A DNA stretch of 64,000 nucleotides from an uncultured Carboxylicivirga sp. GTDB taxonomy: Bacteria > Bacteroidota > Bacteroidia > Bacteroidales > Marinilabiliaceae. Both the position numbers and the translations under genes were made by a program. The notes under the pieces are model-generated. The model was given only the letters and a program-made list of their open reading frames with translations, was not told where the DNA came from and did not search any database. This document shows positions 60,167 to 64,000 of the stretch, piece by piece. Each line of letters starts with the position of its first letter. Within the stretch, counting starts at the first letter, position 1. The stretch is taken from assembly GCA_947491945.1 (NCBI GenBank), contig CANLLN010000003.1, positions 62,001 to 126,000 on the forward strand, given 5' to 3'.

Positions 60167-63100
60167 ATGAAAAGAACAGTAAGTTGGTTAAAGAGGTGTT
60201 TGTTGGTGCTACCGGCCTTCCTCTTGGGTACCCTGGTGTACGGCCAAAATATTAGTGTTACCGGTACGGTAACGAGCTCTGAAGATGGATTACCCATACC
60301 GGGTGTTTCCGTGGTTCAAAAAGGAACGACCAACGGTACCATCACCGATATGGACGGACTATACAACATTCAGGTGCCCCAGGGCAGTACCCTGATATTC
60401 TCTTTTGTGGGTATGGGCTCTCAGGAGGTGCTTATACCATCGGCCGGTACTTACGATGTGAGTTTGACATCGGAAACCGAAGGACTCGAAGAAGTGGTGG
60501 TTACTGCTCTGGGTATCAAGCGGGAACGTAAGGCACTTGGTTATGCCATTCAGGAGGTAGATGGAGAAGCCATTCTGGAATCACGCGAAGCTAACGTAGC
60601 TAACTCCCTCAGTGGTAAAGTGTCGGGCTTGCAGGTAATAAAGTCAAGTGCAGGACCCGCCGGATCATCAAAAATAGTGCTGCGGGGTAATAGTTCATTA
60701 ACAGGTGATAACCAGCCGCTGATAGTTGTGGATGGAATTCCTATTGATAATTTCACCGGTGCAGACAATAACGATTACTGGAACCCATCGCCCGATATGG
60801 GTAACGGACTAGGTGATATTAACCCCGACGATATTGAAAGTATGTCGGTATTGAAGGGAGCCTCAGCAGCTGCCCTTTATGGATCGCGTGCGGGTAATGG
60901 AGTAATTTTGATTACTACCAAATCAGGTAAGAAGACTGATGGTCTGGGTATCTCAGTGTCTGCTACCTATGGTTTTGAAACGATTTTCACTAATCCTGAG
61001 TTGCAAAGCAGCTTCGGACAGGGTAGCCGTGGTATCTTTGACGAATTAAGCACTGGCAGCTGGGGACCAAAAATCGAAGGACAAGAGGTAACCAAATGGG
61101 ATGGCACGCAAGCTCCCCTGATGGCCTACGATAATGTTAAGAACTTCTTCGATACCGGAATAACACAGGATTATAATGTGTCTTTCCAGCAGCAGTACGA
61201 TCGCACTTCGGTGTATACCTCGTTTACTCACAAGGATGATAAGAGTATGATACCGGGTGCTAAGTTGCAGCGTACTAACTTATTGGCTCGTGCAACTTCC
61301 AAGTTTGGTCCCGATGAGCGCTGGACACTGGATACCAAAGTACAATATGGTAGTACCACGGCTAAAAACCGTCCCCTGTTGGGAGCCAATGCTTCCAATG
61401 CCTATTATACCATGTATTCTTTACCCATTTCATTAGATATTCGTGACTTTGATCCGCCAGCTGATGAGTCAGGTAATATGATTTGGTACGGGGGTGGAAG
61501 TCAGGTAAACCCTTATTGGAATGCCAGGTACAACCTTAACGAGGACTCACGCGACCGTTTTATCTTGCACGGCTCGTTAAAATACCGTTTTACCGATTGG
61601 TTAAACGCTGAGATTAAAGGCGGATCAGACCGCTACACCACGAATACGGAGACCAAACTCTACGATGGTAGTCCACTAGCCAATGGCGGACGCTATAGCC
61701 TGGGTAAGCGTGTGTTCTACGAAAACAACTTCAGTGCGCTGGTAACGGCTTCTCAGGATAATCTCTTTGGTAAAGTGGGTGGCTCACTCATGTTGGGAGG
61801 TAACCTGATGAAACAGCATAATTCTGGATTGTCCGGTAGTTCAGGTGAATTGGAAGTACCCAATTTATTCTCCTTAAATAATGGAGTAGATAATCCAACA
61901 ATCAGTGAGACTTTCAGCGAGCGGAAGATCAATTCAGTGTATGGTAATGTGCAGCTGAATTACGATGGCTACCTGTTTCTGGAAGGAACCTTCCGTAACG
62001 ATTGGTCTTCAACCCTTAGCAAGGATAATCGATCCTTCTTCTATCCTTCGGTAACAGCCTCTTATGTGATAACTGATATGTTGAATAAGTCAGGCGCAAT
62101 GGTTCCCACATGGTTAACTTTTGCCAAAGTAAGGGCTTCCTATGCCGAGGTGGGTAATGACCTACAACCCTATCAGCTGTATAATACCTACTGGATAGGG
62201 AAAGACCCCAGTGGCGATACAACCGCCGGCGCTGGAACTACATTATTTGATTCGACTGTTCGCAGCGAGTTGATTAAATCCTATGAAATTGGTGCCGAGC
62301 TACGCCTATTCCAAAACAGGCTGGGTATTGATTTTGCCTGGTACAAATCCAATGCAACTCGTCAGTTGATTGACCTGCCCATGGACCCAATGAGTGGTTA
62401 TGAGCGGAAAAAGATCAACGCAGGTGATATTCAAAACAAGGGTGTTGAGCTAATGCTGCATGGAGACTTGCTCAGAAGTAGCACAGGTCTTAACTGGGAC
62501 ATGCAAATCAACTACTCGAAAAATGAGAATACTATTGAAGAGCTGGCTGAGGGTGTAGAGCGCTATAAGTTAGGTGGTTATGATAATGTGTTGATTGATG
62601 CCACAGTGGGCGGTATGTACGGAGAGATATATGGTACTTCCTTCTTACGTGTTACTGATGAAGAAAGCGAGCATTATGGACGTTTGTTGTTGGATGGTAA
62701 TGGTTTGCCACAGGAAGATGGTGAGGTCAAGAAGCTGGGTAATCAGCAGCCCGATGCCATGGTAGGCTGGATCAACAACTTTAGCTATAAGAATTTGAGT
62801 TTGAGCTTTCAGGTGGATGGTCGCTTTGGTGGCGAGATCTTCTCGGGTACCAACCTGGGCTTGCAGAGAGCCGGTACAGCCGATGTAACCGCACCCGGTG
62901 GAATGCGCGAAGATATGGTAGTTGATGGCGTGGTGATGGATGGTGATAATTACATCGAAAATACCACATCTATTTCAACACAAGATTACTGGAATGCTGT
63001 TACCGGACCCGGTAACCTTGGTATTACAGAGGCCAATATCTACGATGCTACCAGTGTGCGACTGCGGAATATTCGCCTCAGTTATAATTTGCGCGGTGGA

Positions 63101-63292
63101 ATTCTGGAGAATACCCCCATTAAGCGCATGAAACTGGGCTTCACCGTTAATAATGTATGGCTGATTAAGAGTCATTTAAAGGGTGTTGACCCCGAATCGG
63201 TTTATGCCACAGGAACAAACGCAGTAGGTTTCGAAAATGCGGCTCCTCCAACATCACGTACCTATATTTTTAACCTGTCGTTGGACTTTTAA
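60167..63292 (+). CDS. susC: SusC/RagA-family TonB-linked outer-membrane protein 2
   Basis: A second nutrient-import barrel of 1041 residues. A signal peptide (about 1-27, LVYGQ) is followed by the CarboxypepD_reg-like domain (about 30-105, VTGTVTSSEDGLPIPGVSV), the VVVTALG linker (110-116) and the plug, with NVANSLSGKVSGLQV and VLKGASAAALYGSRAGNGVILITTKSGK. The barrel ends IFNLSLDF. It is clearly paralogous to susC1 in the N-terminal third, including a 23-base identical DNA stretch, but the barrel differs, so the two should take different substrates or forms. Sampled base composition (48% G+C) is higher than in the susC1 barrel. The susD2 start overlaps the spacer 6 bases after its stop. Confidence 0.96.
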   Translation: MKRTVSWLKRCLLVLPAFLLGTLVYGQNISVTGTVTSSEDGLPIPGVSVVQKGTTNGTITDMDGLYNIQVPQGSTLIFSFVGMGSQEVLIPSAGTYDVSLTSETEGLEEVVVTALGIKRERKALGYAIQEVDGEAILESREANVANSLSGKVSGLQVIKSSAGPAGSSKIVLRGNSSLTGDNQPLIVVDGIPIDNFTGADNNDYWNPSPDMGNGLGDINPDDIESMSVLKGASAAALYGSRAGNGVILITTKSGKKTDGLGISVSATYGFETIFTNPELQSSFGQGSRGIFDELSTGSWGPKIEGQEVTKWDGTQAPLMAYDNVKNFFDTGITQDYNVSFQQQYDRTSVYTSFTHKDDKSMIPGAKLQRTNLLARATSKFGPDERWTLDTKVQYGSTTAKNRPLLGANASNAYYTMYSLPISLDIRDFDPPADESGNMIWYGGGSQVNPYWNARYNLNEDSRDRFILHGSLKYRFTDWLNAEIKGGSDRYTTNTETKLYDGSPLANGGRYSLGKRVFYENNFSALVTASQDNLFGKVGGSLMLGGNLMKQHNSGLSGSSGELEVPNLFSLNNGVDNPTISETFSERKINSVYGNVQLNYDGYLFLEGTFRNDWSSTLSKDNRSFFYPSVTASYVITDMLNKSGAMVPTWLTFAKVRASYAEVGNDLQPYQLYNTYWIGKDPSGDTTAGAGTTLFDSTVRSELIKSYEIGAELRLFQNRLGIDFAWYKSNATRQLIDLPMDPMSGYERKKINAGDIQNKGVELMLHGDLLRSSTGLNWDMQINYSKNENTIEELAEGVERYKLGGYDNVLIDATVGGMYGEIYGTSFLRVTDEESEHYGRLLLDGNGLPQEDGEVKKLGNQQPDAMVGWINNFSYKNLSLSFQVDGRFGGEIFSGTNLGLQRAGTADVTAPGGMREDMVVDGVVMDGDNYIENTTSISTQDYWNAVTGPGNLGITEANIYDATSVRLRNIRLSYNLRGGILENTPIKRMKLGFTVNNVWLIKSHLKGVDPESVYATGTNAVGFENAAPPTSRTYIFNLSLDF

Positions 63293-63298
63293 AAACTT

Positions 63299-64000
63299 AT
63301 GAAGATGAAGAAAATGATAAAATTATATGCAGCTGCCGGTTTAGTTTTTGCGATGGCTTTGGCAGGTTGCTCCGATTTTGAAGAAATAAATGTGGATCCT
63401 AAGGCAGCCAGTGCTGAGCAGGTGCAGGTGGAGTACATCATCAACTCCTCTATTGTGGGTGCTCAGCAGAATCCACACGTGGCCGAACGTGCCTTTGTGT
63501 TATACTGGAAAATAGCCGCACGTCAATGGCGTGGTAATGGTGCCTTGGCTACCGGTGGATACAGTGATGGCTGGAGTAACGATTATTACAATTCCCTCTC
63601 GGGATGGCTCAAAAACGCTTACCTGGCGGTTAATATTTCGGATGAGAAGATGGCACAGGGCGCCGCTCTTCCTTATACCGATAACCTGAAGCAGGTAGCA
63701 CGTATCTGGCGTGTTTATCTGGTAAGTGAATTTGCCGACACCTTTGGTCCCATTCCTACCGAAGGATTCAGTGGCAGCAATCCGGAGTTTGATGATTTGC
63801 AAACAGTGTACTATTTCATGCTGCAAGAATTGCAGGAGGCATCTGAAAGCATCGACTTGAGCGAGGCAGCCAAGGTGCCTGAAGATTTGAAAGATTATGA
63901 TAAAGCTTATGGTTTCGACCTGAGAAAATGGAAGAAGTATGCCAATTCTATGCGTATGCGCCTGGCTATGCGCCTGTCAGAGGTGGATCCAGCCAAGGCC
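63299..64000 (+). CDS. susD: SusD/RagB-family surface lipoprotein 2 (3' partial)
   Basis: The partner of susC2, cut by the window edge after 234 codons with the frame still open. The start ATG at 63299 follows the susC2 stop by 6 bases. The lipoprotein signal ends at Cys24 (MALAGC), followed by SDFEE, the acidic surface-export signal. Visible SusD features include VARIWRVYLVSEFADTFGPIPTEGF, LQTVYYFMLQELQEASESI, and RKWKKYANSMRMRLAMRLSEVDPAKA, matching the KWxKFANSLRxRLAxR motif of SusD-like proteins. It resembles susD1 in layout but is shorter up to the conserved KWKKYANSMRMRLAMR stretch. Confidence 0.93.
   Translation, partial: MKMKKMIKLYAAAGLVFAMALAGCSDFEEINVDPKAASAEQVQVEYIINSSIVGAQQNPHVAERAFVLYWKIAARQWRGNGALATGGYSDGWSNDYYNSLSGWLKNAYLAVNISDEKMAQGAALPYTDNLKQVARIWRVYLVSEFADTFGPIPTEGFSGSNPEFDDLQTVYYFMLQELQEASESIDLSEAAKVPEDLKDYDKAYGFDLRKWKKYANSMRMRLAMRLSEVDPAKA

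Overview
The window reads as chromosome from a Bacteroidota bacterium, most like the Bacteroidales/Marinilabiliales group (that placement is a guess from gene content). The evidence is: SusC/SusD pairs, a hybrid two-component system, a primary sigma factor without region 1.1, lipoprotein signals of the form Cys followed by acidic residues, few Shine-Dalgarno sites, and many copies of the Bacteroidota -7 promoter box TAnnTTTG. I found no rRNA, tRNA, CRISPR array, insertion sequence, integrase or phage gene.

Layout. 1-10720: the end of an MCE (MlaD-type) gene, then dnaA, an M3 peptidase lipoprotein, glutathione peroxidase, an NTF2-like/pcm pair, truA, and the minus-strand operon TPR-popT(DUF368)-aroE. 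10858-16020: a dihydropyrimidinase-like protein that has lost its metal ligands, a Wzc-type tyrosine kinase, and a GT2 glycosyltransferase with a membrane protein. 16386-25635: aminotransferase, ftsE, a large TPR protein translationally coupled to a beta-barrel protein, and gyrB. 25754-35091: dapF, an HtrA protease, the primary sigma factor, uvrB, a small barrel protein with a very basic tail, and cutC overlapping an acyl-CoA ligase gene. 35271-45850: a TPR protein, galM, purL and a SWIM-SNF2 helicase. 46011-53996: the hybrid two-component regulator, a secreted HIUase-like protein, a flavin reductase and two tandem methylthiotransferases. 54549-64000: two consecutive SusC/SusD operons. The first is headed by an easily missed 45-residue membrane protein; the second runs off the window.

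How it works together. Most of the window is housekeeping: replication initiation and supercoiling, the main sigma factor, repair, purine, shikimate and lysine/peptidoglycan precursors, and tRNA modification. The accessory part is the right end, where the two SusCD operons would import glycans or other large nutrients. Both have GTACAA half-sites upstream, which suggests shared control, possibly by the hybrid regulator about 4 kb away. Convergent genes are separated by compact bidirectional hairpins. Two of these junctions carry the same palindromic core, ACTTATCGGAT, and lack a U-tract.

Points most worth a second look: the 45-residue membrane protein before susC1, the shared GTACAA sites, the catalytically dead dihydropyrimidinase, the TPR/barrel pair, the repeated palindrome at convergent junctions, the terminator-like leader of gyrB, and two candidate small RNAs (before aspC and purL). 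Nothing here is clearly a new defence or mobile system.
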